Source: Gulosibacter sp. 10
GTDB lineage: Bacteria; Actinomycetota; Actinomycetes; Actinomycetales; Microbacteriaceae
NCBI RefSeq assembly: GCF_900163695.1
Contig: NZ_FUIC01000003.1
Span: 96,751 to 160,750 of the forward strand
Direction: 5' to 3'
DNA: 64,000 nucleotides
Numbering within the stretch: position 1 is the stretch's first letter; each line of letters begins with the position of its first letter. Below, piece by piece: positions 1 through 8,627 of the stretch. A program made the translations under genes and the position numbers. The notes below the pieces were generated by a model. That model did no database searches, was not told the DNA's origin, and saw only the letters and a list, made by a program, of their open reading frames with translations.

Positions 1-1
1 C

Positions 2-580
2 GGCCCACCGGGACACCTGTACTGCTATTTCACCTACGGCATGCACCACGCGCTCAACGTCGTCTGCCACTCGGAGGGCGTGGCCACGGGTGTGCTGCTG
101 CGCGCCGGCGAGGTGGTGGTCGGCGAGGAGGCTGCGCGTGCCCGCCGGGAGGCGTTCAGGGCCGAGCGCGCGGCGGCCCGCCTGCGCCGGAGCCCGGGAG
201 CGGCGGCGCCCTCGCGCGCCATCCCCTTCCGCGAGCTCGCCCGCGGGCCGGGCAATCTGGCCGGGGTGTTCGGGGCCACGCGGGCCGATGACGGCGCGGA
301 CCTCGCCGGCGAGGAATGGTCCTGGTGGCTGCCGCACGAGGGGCTGGGCCTCGCGGAGCGGGGCATCGAGGAGCGCGGGGCGGCGGGGGATCGGCGCTTC
401 GAGCTGGGGGAGGCGCCCGCGCTGCCGGAGGGGATGCGGCAGGGGCCGCGGGTGGGCGTCGCCGGTCCGGGCGGCGACGCGGAGGCGTTCCCCTGGCGCT
501 TCTGGCTCGACGGGGAGCCCTCGGTGTCGGCGTATCGGCCCGCGGTGAAGCGGAGGCGGGGCGGCGCGTCCGCATCCTGA
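2..580 (+). CDS. DNA-3-methyladenine glycosylase (Mpg/AAG family), 5' end cut by window
   Basis: This base-excision-repair glycosylase removes alkylated purines such as 3-methyladenine from DNA. The frame is open from the first bases and reads [20 protein letters not shown], the family's central strand with the Y-x-YGMH-LNVV pattern. Further on are [13 protein letters not shown] and, near the C-terminus, GPRVGVAG followed by a [12 protein letters not shown] segment; both are typical of the AAG fold. The N-terminal part lies outside the window, so about 192 residues are visible. The ATG at 41 is internal to the domain and is not the real start. The next gene on the same strand begins 127 bases later and has its own promoter-like sequence. 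Confidence 0.85.
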   Translation, partial: GPPGHLYCYFTYGMHHALNVVCHSEGVATGVLLRAGEVVVGEEAARARREAFRAERAAARLRRSPGAAAPSRAIPFRELARGPGNLAGVFGATRADDGADLAGEEWSWWLPHEGLGLAERGIEERGAAGDRRFELGEAPALPEGMRQGPRVGVAGPGGDAEAFPWRFWLDGEPSVSAYRPAVKRRRGGASAS

Positions 581-586
581 CGGGGC

Positions 587-621
587 GTTCCCGTGAGGCA
601 ACTGGTAATAGCCACGGGAAA
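587..621 (+). terminator. Hairpin after the glycosylase gene, possible terminator
   Basis: TTCCCGTG at 588-595 pairs with CACGGGAA at 613-620 around a 17-base loop. There is no T-run, so termination is only suggested by the position 8 bases after a stop codon. A -10-like TAGACT follows at 629-634 and could start the dapL transcript with a leader of about 70 bases. Confidence 0.3.
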
Positions 622-707
622 CCCGTAGTAGACTCAATGATCGTGCAATCGGGCGCGCACAGCTGGCGCGACCCGGGCGTCGCCGTCGAATCAGAAAGGG
701 ATGACGC

Positions 708-1994
708 ATGATCAACGAGCATTTCGGCACCATTCCGCCGTCCTACCTCTTCAGCGAGGTCGCCCAGCGCGTCCGCGACTACCAGTCCGCCCACCCCGGG
801 GCCCGGGTGCTGCGGCTCGGCATCGGCGATGTGACGAGGCCGCTCGCCCCCGCGGTCGTGGACGCGCTGCATCTCGCCGTGGACGAGCAGGCCGACGCGG
901 AATCCTTCCGCGGATACGGGCCCGAGCAGGGCTACGACTTCCTCCGCGAGGCGATCGTCGCGGGGGAGTACGCCCCGCTCGGCGCCGACATCGACCCGGC
1001 CGAGATCTTCATCGGCGACGGGGCGAAGTCGGACACCGCCAACATCCAGGAGCTCTTCGCCGCCGACGCCTCCGTCGCGGTGGCAGACCCGGTCTACCCC
1101 GTCTACGTCGACTCCAACGCGATGGCCGGCCGGCTCGGCGACTTCCGGGACGGACGCTGGAGCCGGCTCGTCTACCTGCCCTGCGACGAGGGCAACGGAT
1201 ACCGGCCGCAGCTGCCGGACGGCCACGTGGACCTCGTCTACCTCTGCTCCCCGAACAACCCCACCGGGACGACGCTCTCGCGCGAGGATCTCGCGGAGTG
1301 GGTGGCATACGCGCGCGAGCACGGCGCGGTCATCCTCTTCGACGCGGCCTATCGCGAGTTCATCGTCGACGCCGACGTGCCGCGGTCGATCTACGAGATC
1401 GAGGGCGCGGAGGAGGTCGCGATCGAGTTCGGCTCCTTCTCGAAGACCGCCGGCTTCACGGGCCTCCGCTGCTCGTGGACCGTGGTGCCCCGGCAGCTGA
1501 TCGTGGACGGAGTCTCGCTGCAGGCCATGTGGAGCCGGCGCCAGTCCACGAAGTTCAACGGCACGCCCTACATCGTCCAGCGCGCCGCCGCGGCCATCTA
1601 CGGCGCCGAGGGGCGCGAGCAGGTGCGCGCCGACATCGACTACTACCTGCGCAACGCCGCCCTGATCCGCGACGTGCTGCGCGGCCGCGGCGTCGACGCG
1701 GTGGGCGGCGACAACTCCCCGTACGTGTGGTTCCGCTGCCCGGGGGGCCTCGACTCCTGGCAGTTCTTCGACGCGCTGCTCGAGCGCGCGCAGATCGTCG
1801 GCACCCCCGGCGTCGGCTTCGGCCCGGCGGGCGCCGACCACTTCCGCCTCAGCGCCTTCGGCACGCACGAGGAGACCCTCGAGGCCGTGGACCGCCTCGC
1901 CGAGCTCATCCCGAGCCTGAGCGCCGCGCCCGCATCCGCGCCGACGGCGGCCGAGGCCGCCGCATCCGACTCCGACACGACGACCGAAAGCTGA
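708..1994 (+). CDS. dapL: LL-diaminopimelate aminotransferase (DapL)
   Basis: This PLP aminotransferase converts tetrahydrodipicolinate directly to LL-diaminopimelate using glutamate, skipping the acylated intermediates of the usual pathway. The 428-residue protein starts MINEHFGTIPPSYLF and has the fold-type I pattern RLGIGDVTRPL near residue 37, a C-SPNNPTGT loop near 180, and the PLP lysine in GSFSKTAGFTGLR at about residue 246. These match DapL rather than generic aspartate aminotransferases. AAAGGGA lies 6 bases before the ATG. The lysA-like gene starts 3 bases after the stop, so the two form an operon. The last 25 residues are a low-complexity Ala/Ser tail. An aminotransferase of altered specificity remains possible. 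Confidence 0.85.
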   Translation: MINEHFGTIPPSYLFSEVAQRVRDYQSAHPGARVLRLGIGDVTRPLAPAVVDALHLAVDEQADAESFRGYGPEQGYDFLREAIVAGEYAPLGADIDPAEIFIGDGAKSDTANIQELFAADASVAVADPVYPVYVDSNAMAGRLGDFRDGRWSRLVYLPCDEGNGYRPQLPDGHVDLVYLCSPNNPTGTTLSREDLAEWVAYAREHGAVILFDAAYREFIVDADVPRSIYEIEGAEEVAIEFGSFSKTAGFTGLRCSWTVVPRQLIVDGVSLQAMWSRRQSTKFNGTPYIVQRAAAAIYGAEGREQVRADIDYYLRNAALIRDVLRGRGVDAVGGDNSPYVWFRCPGGLDSWQFFDALLERAQIVGTPGVGFGPAGADHFRLSAFGTHEETLEAVDRLAELIPSLSAAPASAPTAAEAAASDSDTTTES

Positions 1995-1997
1995 TCC

Positions 1998-3290
1998 ATG
2001 CCCCGCAAACCGCCACCCCTCGAGACCCTGCGATGCATCGCGGAGGAGATCCCCACGCCCTTCCACCTCTACGACGCGGAGGGCATCCGCGAGAACGTGC
2101 GGGAGCTGCAGCGGGCCTTCGCCTGGAACCCCGGGTTCACCGAGTACTTCGCGGTCAAGGCCACGCCCAACCCGTCGATCCTCCGGCTGCTCAAGGAGCT
2201 CGGGTGCGGCGTCGACTGCGCCTCCTACACCGAGCTGCTGCTCGCCCACGAGGTCGGATTCCGGGGCGACGAGATCATGTTCTCCTCGAACGCGACTCCC
2301 GCCGAGGACTTCCTGCTCGCACGCGAGCTCGACGCGATCATCAACCTCGACGACATCTCCCACATCGACTTCCTCGCCGAGCACGGCGGGATCCCGGAAC
2401 GGGTCTCGCTCCGGTACAACCCGGGCGGCGACTTCCGCCTCGGCACCCGGGTCATGGGGAACCCCGCCGAGGCCAAGTTCGGGCTGACCCCCGAGCAGAT
2501 GCCCGTCGCGATCCGCAGGCTCCAGGAGCTCGGGGTCGAGGAGTTCGGCCTGCACTCCTTCCTCGCGTCGAACACCACGGACGCCGACTACTACCCGACC
2601 ATCGCGCGGATGCTCTTCGAGCTCGCGGCGGACCTGCACCGCGACTGCGGGGCGGAGTTCTTCCTCGTCAACCTCTCGGGCGGCATCGGCATCCCGTACG
2701 AGCCCGATCAGCCGCGCGCCGACCTCGCATACATCGGCCGCGAGGTCGAGCGCGCCTACGCCGAGACCATCGTCCCGGCCGGGATGGATCCGCTCTCGGT
2801 CGTCACCGAGCTGGGGCGCTTCATCACCGGCCCGAACGGCTGGCTCGTGGCCACCGCGGTGCACGAGAAGGACACGCACAAGCACTACCTCGGCCTCGAC
2901 GCCTCGGCGTCGAACCTCATGCGGCCCTCGATGTACGGCGCCTACCACCACATCACCGTGGCGGGCAAGGAGGATGCGCCGGCCGAGCGCGTCTACGACG
3001 TGACGGGCGCCCTGTGCGAGAACAACGACAAGTTCGCGATCGACCGCGCCCTGCCGGAGATCGAGATCGGCGACCTCGTGGTGCTCCACGACAGCGGGGC
3101 CCACGGGCACTCGATGGGGCACAACTACAACGGCAAGCTGCGCTCGGCCGAGGTGCTCCTCGAGCCGGACGGGTGCTTCCGCCTCATCCGCCGGGCCGAG
3201 ACCCCGCGCGACTACTTCGCGACGGTCGCGGGCATCGACGTGCCCGAGGAGCTGGGCGCGCCCGAGCACGACCCGCTGCAGCGCGCCTGA
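1998..3290 (+). CDS. lysA: Diaminopimelate decarboxylase-type PLP enzyme (LysA family)
   Basis: This is a fold-type III decarboxylase expected to turn meso-diaminopimelate into lysine. The PLP lysine is K54 in YFAVKATPNPSIL. Further marks are GVDCASYTEL, HSFLAS, the glycine-rich phosphate loop NLSGGIGIPY, ELGRFITGP and the partner-subunit cysteine at about C340 in GALCENNDKFA. Classical LysA has C-E-S-G-D at this last site, so the active site is slightly divergent. The protein has 430 residues. It is translationally close to dapL, which places it immediately after LL-diaminopimelate formation; an epimerase (DapF) would be needed between them and is not in the window. A related substrate such as a substituted diamino acid cannot be excluded. 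Confidence 0.8.
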   Translation: MPRKPPPLETLRCIAEEIPTPFHLYDAEGIRENVRELQRAFAWNPGFTEYFAVKATPNPSILRLLKELGCGVDCASYTELLLAHEVGFRGDEIMFSSNATPAEDFLLARELDAIINLDDISHIDFLAEHGGIPERVSLRYNPGGDFRLGTRVMGNPAEAKFGLTPEQMPVAIRRLQELGVEEFGLHSFLASNTTDADYYPTIARMLFELAADLHRDCGAEFFLVNLSGGIGIPYEPDQPRADLAYIGREVERAYAETIVPAGMDPLSVVTELGRFITGPNGWLVATAVHEKDTHKHYLGLDASASNLMRPSMYGAYHHITVAGKEDAPAERVYDVTGALCENNDKFAIDRALPEIEIGDLVVLHDSGAHGHSMGHNYNGKLRSAEVLLEPDGCFRLIRRAETPRDYFATVAGIDVPEELGAPEHDPLQRA

Positions 3291-3399
3291 CCGGCCCGTC
3301 CCGGTGCCCGAACGCCGAATCACCTCGGCGGGCGGGCGCCGGGATTGTCGGTTTCCGCAGCGACACCGTTTGTTCGCACATGCTGGGTACGCTTATGCC

Positions 3400-5949
3400 G
3401 TGAAGCCATACGACTTTCTCGACGTGACGCCGATTCTCCCGGACACGCTCAAGCCCCTCCGCACGCTCGCGATGAACCTCCGCTGGTCCTGGCGCGACGA
3501 GACCCACCAGCTCTTCCGCAGCATCGACCCGCAGCTGTGGAGCACCACGGGCCACAACCCCATCGCGCTGCTCGCCGCCCTCCCCGCCGGCAGGGTCGCC
3601 GAGCTGGAATCGGATGAGGAGTTCCTGCGCCGGATGCACCTCGAGCTCGAGGACCTCGAGAACTACCTCGGCGTCGACCGCTGGTTCAGGAAGCAGACCG
3701 CCGGCACCGAGGACGCGCAGACCACGGTCGCGTACTTCTCGATGGAGTTCGGCGTGCACCAGTCGCTGCCCATCTACTCGGGCGGGCTGGGCGTGCTCGC
3801 CGGCGACCACCTCAAGTCGGCCTCCGACCTCGGGGTGCCGATCATCGGCATCGGCCTGCTCTACACCTTCGGCTACTTCCAGCAGACGCTGTCCCGCGAG
3901 GGCTGGCAGCAGGAGCGGTACAGCGAGCACGACCCCGCGGACCTCGCGGTCGCGCCGGTGCTCGACGAGACGGGGGAGCAGCTCCACGTGGGCGTCACCT
4001 ATCCGGATCAGCGCGAGGTCCGCGTCGCGGTCTGGAAGGCCGACGTGGGCCGAGTGCCGCTGCTGCTGCTCGACACGAACATCGACGCCAACCCGGACGA
4101 CTTCCGCGTGATCACCGACCGGCTCTACGGCGGCGACGCGGAGCACCGCATCAAGCAGGAGCTCGTGCTCGGCGTCGCGGGCGTCCGCGCGGTCCAGCGC
4201 TACTGCGACATCCTCGGGAGGCCGCACCCCGACGTGCTGCACATGAACGAGGGCCACGCGGGCTTCGCCGGCGTCGAGCGCATCGGGCAGCTCATGGTGG
4301 CGGGCGCCTCCTTCGAGACCGCCCTCGCCGTGGTCCGCGCCTCCACGCTCTTCACGACGCACACCCCGGTGCCCGCCGGCATCGACCGCTTCGACATGTC
4401 GCTCGCGCAGCGGTACCTGCAGGCCGACGAGCAGGGCCGCTCCCGCCTCGCACCCGGCGTGCCCGTGCAGCTCGTGCTCGAGCTCGGCGCCGAGGACGAC
4501 CCGGGCCGGTTCAACATGGCCCACCTCGGCCTGCGCCTCGCGCAGTACGCGAACGGCGTCGCGAAGCTGCACGGCGCGGTCTCCCGCAGCATGTTCAAGA
4601 ACCTCTACCCGAACTTCGACGAGGCCGAGGTACCCATCACGTCCGTGACCAACGGCGTGCACATCCCGACCTGGGTGCGCGGGCCGATGCGCTCCGTCAC
4701 GCGCACCATGAGCGGCGACCGGGACCTCACCACCGCGAACCGCTGGGAGCGCCCGGACGCGGTCGGCGCCTCCGAGCTCTGGCGCGTGCGCAACGAGCTC
4801 CGCCGCGAGCTCGTCGAGCGCTCGCGCGACCTCGCGCAGAAGTCCTGGCGGGAGCGCGGCGCGCAGGCGCCCGAGCTCGGATGGACCAAGAACATCCTCG
4901 ACCCGGACGCCCTGACCATCGGGTTCGCGCGCCGCGTCTCCACGTACAAGCGCCTCACGCTCATGCTGCAGAACCCGGAGCGGCTGCGGCGCATCCTCAC
5001 CGACGCGGACCGTCCCGTGCAGTTCGTGGTGGCGGGCAAGGCGCACCCCGCGGACATGGGCGGCAAGCAGCTGCTGCAGGAGCTCATCCGCTTCGCCGAC
5101 GAGGCCGGGGTGCGGGACCGGATCATCTTCATCCCCGACTACAACATCTCGATGGGCAAGTTCCTCGTCGCGGGCTCCGACGTGTGGATGAACAACCCCA
5201 TCCGGCCGCAGGAGGCCTCGGGCACCTCGGGCATGAAGGCCGTGATGAACGGCTGCCTCACGATGTCGATCTCCGACGGCTGGTGGGACGAGTTCCGCGA
5301 CGACGAGCTCGGCTGGACCATCCCGAGCGCCGAGCACGCCGACCCGCACCTGCGCGACGAGTGGGAGGCGCAGGCGCTCTACGACCTCCTCGAGCACGAG
5401 ATCGTGCCGATGTTCTACGACCGCGACGAGCAGGGCATCCCGCAGGCCTGGGTCGAGCGGGTGCGCCGGTCGATGGCCGAGATCGGCCCGCAGGTGGCGG
5501 CGGAGCGCATGGTGCGCGACTACGTGACCGAGCTCTACCTACCTGCCGGCCGCACGGCGCGCATCGCCGCGGACCTCGGCAACGCGGAGCAGTTCGCCCG
5601 GTGGCAGGAGCGCGTGCGCGACCACTGGCGCGACGTCGCCATCCGCTCGGTCCGAGCGCTCTCCGAGTCGCCGCGGGCGGGCGGCGACGTCGCGCTCGAG
5701 GCCCGGGTGGAGCTCGGCCCGCTCGCGGCGGAGGACGTGCGCGTCGAGGTCGTGGTGAGCCGCCCCGACGCCTCCGGCGAGCTCGCCTCCCCGCACTTCG
5801 TCGCGATGGCGCCGACGGCGGAGCCGGGCGTGTACACCGCCTCCTTCGCGATCGACCGGCCGGGCAGGGTGGGATACACCGTGCGGGTCGTGCCGCAGCA
5901 CCGGCTGCTGCGCTCGCCGGTGGAGCTCGGACTCGTCCGGCTTCCCTGA
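3400..5949 (+). CDS. glgP: Alpha-glucan (glycogen/maltodextrin) phosphorylase
   Basis: This enzyme releases glucose-1-phosphate from alpha-1,4-glucans in the cytoplasm. The 849-residue protein has the N-terminal DUF3417-like region (LRTLAMNLRWSWRDETHQLF), a YFSMEFGVHQSLPIYSGGLG segment, ARRVSTYKR near residue 505, and the PLP site GTSGMKAVMNG with the lysine near residue 613. The start is taken as GTG 3400. An upstream in-frame ATG at 3304 would add 32 unconserved residues. No Shine-Dalgarno precedes 3400, but TACGCT at 3388-3393 lies 6 bases before it, consistent with a leaderless mRNA. A C-terminal domain of about 100 residues after residue 750 looks like the DUF3417-family extension. Confidence 0.9.
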   Translation: MKPYDFLDVTPILPDTLKPLRTLAMNLRWSWRDETHQLFRSIDPQLWSTTGHNPIALLAALPAGRVAELESDEEFLRRMHLELEDLENYLGVDRWFRKQTAGTEDAQTTVAYFSMEFGVHQSLPIYSGGLGVLAGDHLKSASDLGVPIIGIGLLYTFGYFQQTLSREGWQQERYSEHDPADLAVAPVLDETGEQLHVGVTYPDQREVRVAVWKADVGRVPLLLLDTNIDANPDDFRVITDRLYGGDAEHRIKQELVLGVAGVRAVQRYCDILGRPHPDVLHMNEGHAGFAGVERIGQLMVAGASFETALAVVRASTLFTTHTPVPAGIDRFDMSLAQRYLQADEQGRSRLAPGVPVQLVLELGAEDDPGRFNMAHLGLRLAQYANGVAKLHGAVSRSMFKNLYPNFDEAEVPITSVTNGVHIPTWVRGPMRSVTRTMSGDRDLTTANRWERPDAVGASELWRVRNELRRELVERSRDLAQKSWRERGAQAPELGWTKNILDPDALTIGFARRVSTYKRLTLMLQNPERLRRILTDADRPVQFVVAGKAHPADMGGKQLLQELIRFADEAGVRDRIIFIPDYNISMGKFLVAGSDVWMNNPIRPQEASGTSGMKAVMNGCLTMSISDGWWDEFRDDELGWTIPSAEHADPHLRDEWEAQALYDLLEHEIVPMFYDRDEQGIPQAWVERVRRSMAEIGPQVAAERMVRDYVTELYLPAGRTARIAADLGNAEQFARWQERVRDHWRDVAIRSVRALSESPRAGGDVALEARVELGPLAAEDVRVEVVVSRPDASGELASPHFVAMAPTAEPGVYTASFAIDRPGRVGYTVRVVPQHRLLRSPVELGLVRLP

Positions 5950-6008
5950 CCGGCGGGCAGATCCGGCGGCTGTGACGGCTCGGCTCCTCAGACCGCTCGG
6001 GCCCTCGG

Positions 6009-6043
6009 CGAAGGGGCGGCATCCTCGGGAAGCCGCCCCTTCG
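6009..6043 (+). terminator. Terminator-like hairpin after glgP
   Basis: CGAAGGGGCGGC at 6009-6020 pairs perfectly with GCCGCCCCTTCG at 6032-6043 across an 11-base loop. There is no T-run, as is common for high-GC actinobacterial terminators. Confidence 0.7.
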
Positions 6044-6097
6044 GCGTTCGGGAGAAATCGCGAAGGTGATAACACGCCGCGAGCTTGAATCACAGGC

Positions 6098-6126
6098 TTG
6101 TCATTAGTGGCTAACGTCAGTGATAA
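6098..6126 (+). promoter_or_regulatory. Sigma-70-type promoter for the DUF3145 gene
   Basis: TTGTCA at 6098-6103 and TGATAA at 6121-6126 are separated by exactly 17 bases. The surrounding 100 bases are clearly AT-richer than the rest of the window. It is the best-formed vegetative promoter seen here. The leader to the ATG at 6258 would be about 125 bases. Confidence 0.65.
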
Positions 6127-6257
6127 TTCCTGTGACGCGAGAATAACTCGTCGAGACCGAGAGCAATCCAATTGAATACTCGACGGTGCCGCAAACGGCC
6201 TCAGTCACACGTATGGACGTAGGGGAAGACGTACCACCCGTGAAACTGGAGGAAACT

Positions 6258-6761
6258 ATGGCTGCACCGATCAGCCGGGGTGTGCTCTACGTGCACTCCG
6301 CACCGCGCGCGCTCTGCCAGCACGTCGAATGGGGGCTGGGGCGCGCACTCGGCGAGCCCGCGAGCCTTCCCTGGATCGCGCAGCCCGTGATCCCCGGCGC
6401 CGTTCGGGCCGAGTACGAGTGGGCCGGCGCACCGGGGACGGGCGCGGCCATCGCCTCCCAGCTGCGCGGCTGGGAGCATCTGCGCTTCGAGGTGAGCGAG
6501 GACCCGAGCCCCGGCATGGACGGCGGCCGGTGGATGCACACCCCCGGCCTGGGCATCTTCTACGCCCAGACCGATACGGCCGGGAACATGGTCGTCCCCG
6601 AGGAGCGCGTGCGCTACGCGATGGAGATCTCGGGCGGCAATGCGGCGGAGCTGCACCGCGAGCTGAGCCTGGCGCTCGGCCAGGCCTGGGAGGACGAGCT
6701 CGAGCCCTTCCGCACCGCGGGCGACGAGAGCCCCGTAGTCTGGATGCACCGGGTGGGCTGA
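6258..6761 (+). CDS. DUF3145 domain-containing protein
   Basis: This 167-residue protein is of a family found in actinobacteria and has no assigned reaction. It begins MAAPISRGVLYVHSAPRALC, the family signature, followed by H-EWGLGRALG, a W-L-W-GTGAAIASQLRGWEHLRFEV core and an M-Y-MEISG region. The start is ATG 6258, preceded by GGAGGA at 6248-6253 with ideal spacing; an in-frame ATG at 6186 has no such site. It stands alone between a strong upstream promoter and a bidirectional terminator, so it is probably a monocistronic, well-expressed soluble protein. No signal peptide or membrane segment is present. Confidence 0.85.
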   Translation: MAAPISRGVLYVHSAPRALCQHVEWGLGRALGEPASLPWIAQPVIPGAVRAEYEWAGAPGTGAAIASQLRGWEHLRFEVSEDPSPGMDGGRWMHTPGLGIFYAQTDTAGNMVVPEERVRYAMEISGGNAAELHRELSLALGQAWEDELEPFRTAGDESPVVWMHRVG

Positions 6762-6852
6762 GGCTTCCGCACGGCGAGCACCCCTCGAAAATACGGCCCC
6801 GCAAGTTTCACAAGCACGGCGTTGCGGGTAGAGGGATCGCCTATCCGGCGGA

Positions 6853-6897
6853 AAAGGGCCACGGCCGGGGAATCCGATTCCCCGGCCGTGGCCCTTT
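6853..6897. terminator. Bidirectional terminator between DUF3145 and fabF
   Basis: The arms at 6853-6874 and 6876-6897 are a near-perfect 22-bp inverted repeat, with AAAGGGCCACGG opening the left arm and CCGTGGCCCTTT closing the right. In practice a stem of about 20 bp with a small loop forms. It serves the converging plus- and minus-strand genes. Confidence 0.85.
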
Positions 6898-6942
6898 CCC
6901 GCGATCCGGTCCGAGAGGCCCGCATTCCGCGCGCCGCGCGGG

Positions 6943-8190
6943 TCAGTACTTGCGAATGCCCAGCACCGCGTTGTGGCCGCCGAAGCCGAAGGAGGTCGAG
7001 ACCGCCATCGCGCCCGAGGGCAGGTCGACCTCGCGGGCCTCGGTCACGACGTCGAGGCCGATCTCCGGGTCCTTGTCCTCGAGGTTGATGGTGGGCGGCA
7101 GCACGCCCTCGTGGAAGGCGAGCGAGGTGAACAGCGCCTCGATCGCGCCGGCGCCGCCGAGCAGGTGCCCCACGGACGCCTTCGTGGCGGAGACGGGGAT
7201 CGAGTCGGTGCGGTCGCCGAAGACCCGCTTGAACGCGTTGTACTCGGCGATGTCGCCCACGGGGGTCGAGGTGGCGTGCGCGTTGATGTGCACGACGTCC
7301 TCGGCCGCCGCTCCCGACTGGGCGAGGCAGGCCTCGAGCGCCTTCGACGCCCCGGAGCCGGTGGGCTCGGGCGCGGTGATGTGGTAGGCGTCGGCCGTCA
7401 CGCCGCCGCCCGCGATCTCGGCGTAGATGCGCGCGCCGCGGGCGAGCGCGTGCTCCTCGGTCTCGAGCACGAGCGTCGCGGCGCCCTCGCCGAGCACGAA
7501 GCCGTCGCGGCCGGTGTCGTAGGGGCGCGACGCGTGCGCGGGGTCGTCGTTGCGGCGCGAGAGCGCCTGCATCGAGGCGAAGGAGGCGATCGGCAGCGGG
7601 TGCACCGCGGCCTCGGAGCCGCCGGCGATCACGATGTCGGCGTAGCCGGCCTGCAGGTGGTTGTACGCGTTGATGATCGACTCGGTGCTCGAGGCGCAGG
7701 CGGAGACCGCCGTGTGGATGCCGGCGCGGGCGCCGAGCTCCATGCCGATCGCGGCGGCGGGGCCGTTGGGCATGAGCATCGGCACCGTGAGGGGCATGAC
7801 GCGGCGCGGGCCGCGCTCGCGCAGGGTGTCCCACGCGTCCAGCAGCGTCCAGACGCCGCCGATGCCGGTGGCCCAGTCCACGAGCAGGCGATCGGGGTCG
7901 ATCTCCTCGTCCGTCAGCCCCGCATCGGCGAAGGCCTCGCGCGCCGAGATGAGGGCGTACTGGCTCGAGGGGTCGAGCCGCTTCGCGACCACGCGCTCGA
8001 GGTGCTCGGCGGGGCTCTCCTTGACGGTGGCCGCGAAGGTGACCGGAAGGTCGATGTCGTACTTCTCGGCTTGGTCGGTGAGCGGACGCGCTCCCGATTC
8101 TCCCCGCAGCAGCGCCTCCCAGGTGCCGCGCGCGGTCGGAGCGAGCGGGGAGAATGCTCCCAGGCCCGTTACTACGATCTTCTTGGTCAT
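6943..8190 (-). CDS. fabF: Beta-ketoacyl-ACP synthase II (FabF)
   Basis: This condensing enzyme elongates acyl-ACP with malonyl-ACP in type II fatty-acid synthesis. The 415-residue protein starts MTKKIVVTGLGAFSPL and has the catalytic triad Cys in TAVSACASSTES (about residue 165), His in NAHATSTPVGD and His in KASVGHLLGGAGA, plus the C-terminal FGFGGHNAVL. The start is ATG 8190 with AGAGGA about 6 bases upstream; the in-frame ATG at 8253 would add 21 unconserved residues. It is the last gene of the fabD-fabH-acpP-fabF unit and ends at the bidirectional terminator. No fabG, fabZ or fabI is in the window. Confidence 0.95.
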   Translation of the reverse strand: MTKKIVVTGLGAFSPLAPTARGTWEALLRGESGARPLTDQAEKYDIDLPVTFAATVKESPAEHLERVVAKRLDPSSQYALISAREAFADAGLTDEEIDPDRLLVDWATGIGGVWTLLDAWDTLRERGPRRVMPLTVPMLMPNGPAAAIGMELGARAGIHTAVSACASSTESIINAYNHLQAGYADIVIAGGSEAAVHPLPIASFASMQALSRRNDDPAHASRPYDTGRDGFVLGEGAATLVLETEEHALARGARIYAEIAGGGVTADAYHITAPEPTGSGASKALEACLAQSGAAAEDVVHINAHATSTPVGDIAEYNAFKRVFGDRTDSIPVSATKASVGHLLGGAGAIEALFTSLAFHEGVLPPTINLEDKDPEIGLDVVTEAREVDLPSGAMAVSTSFGFGGHNAVLGIRKY

Positions 8191-8264
8191 GAAAGTCCTC
8201 TTGAGGAGAAGGGGCAGGAAAGGTGTCGGGCTCCTCGCAGAGCAGCCCGACACCGTCGCTGGAA

Positions 8265-8516
8265 CTAGGCGTCCTGCGCGTTGGCGATGAAGTCCACCGC
8301 GTCCTGGACGGTCTTGAGGTTCTCGACCTCGGCGTCCGGGATCTCGACGTCGAACTTCTCTTCGGCGTTCACGACGATGGTCATCATCGAGATCGAGTCG
8401 ATGTCGAGGTCGTCGGTGAACGACTTCTCACCGGTGACGGTGTCGGCGGCGATGCCGGTCTCGTCGTTGACGAGCTCGGCGAGGCCTGCGAGGATTTCGT
8501 CCTTCGAAAGTGCCAT
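8265..8516 (-). CDS. acpP: Acyl carrier protein
   Basis: This 83-residue acidic protein carries the growing acyl chain on 4'-phosphopantetheine. The modification site is S41 in DLDIDSISMM, a small variant of the usual DSLD motif, with IDS retained. AAGGAG lies 9 bases before the ATG. It sits between fabH and fabF, the standard actinobacterial order. A -10-like TAGAAT on the minus strand at 8557-8562 suggests an extra promoter in the 111-base gap after fabH, which would fit the need for excess ACP. Confidence 0.95.
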   Translation of the reverse strand: MALSKDEILAGLAELVNDETGIAADTVTGEKSFTDDLDIDSISMMTIVVNAEEKFDVEIPDAEVENLKTVQDAVDFIANAQDA

Positions 8517-8627
8517 TTGGGTGTTCTCCTTGTGGTTGCTTCAATGACCGAGAGACATTCTATTGCCGGTCAGGGGCTCTTCCGGCCCGCGAAGCGCGAA
8601 CCGGTCGAATTCGATGTGGATTGATGG

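Noticed and set aside
581..707. Possible lysine riboswitch upstream of dapL
   Set aside because: The 127-base leader is too short and lacks the conserved lysine-element core; only a simple hairpin is seen.
156..3323. Very long minus-strand open frame across the glycosylase, dapL and lysA genes
   Set aside because: It is antisense to genes with clear conserved motifs and consists of low-complexity Arg/Glu/Val sequence typical of reverse frames in 70% GC DNA.
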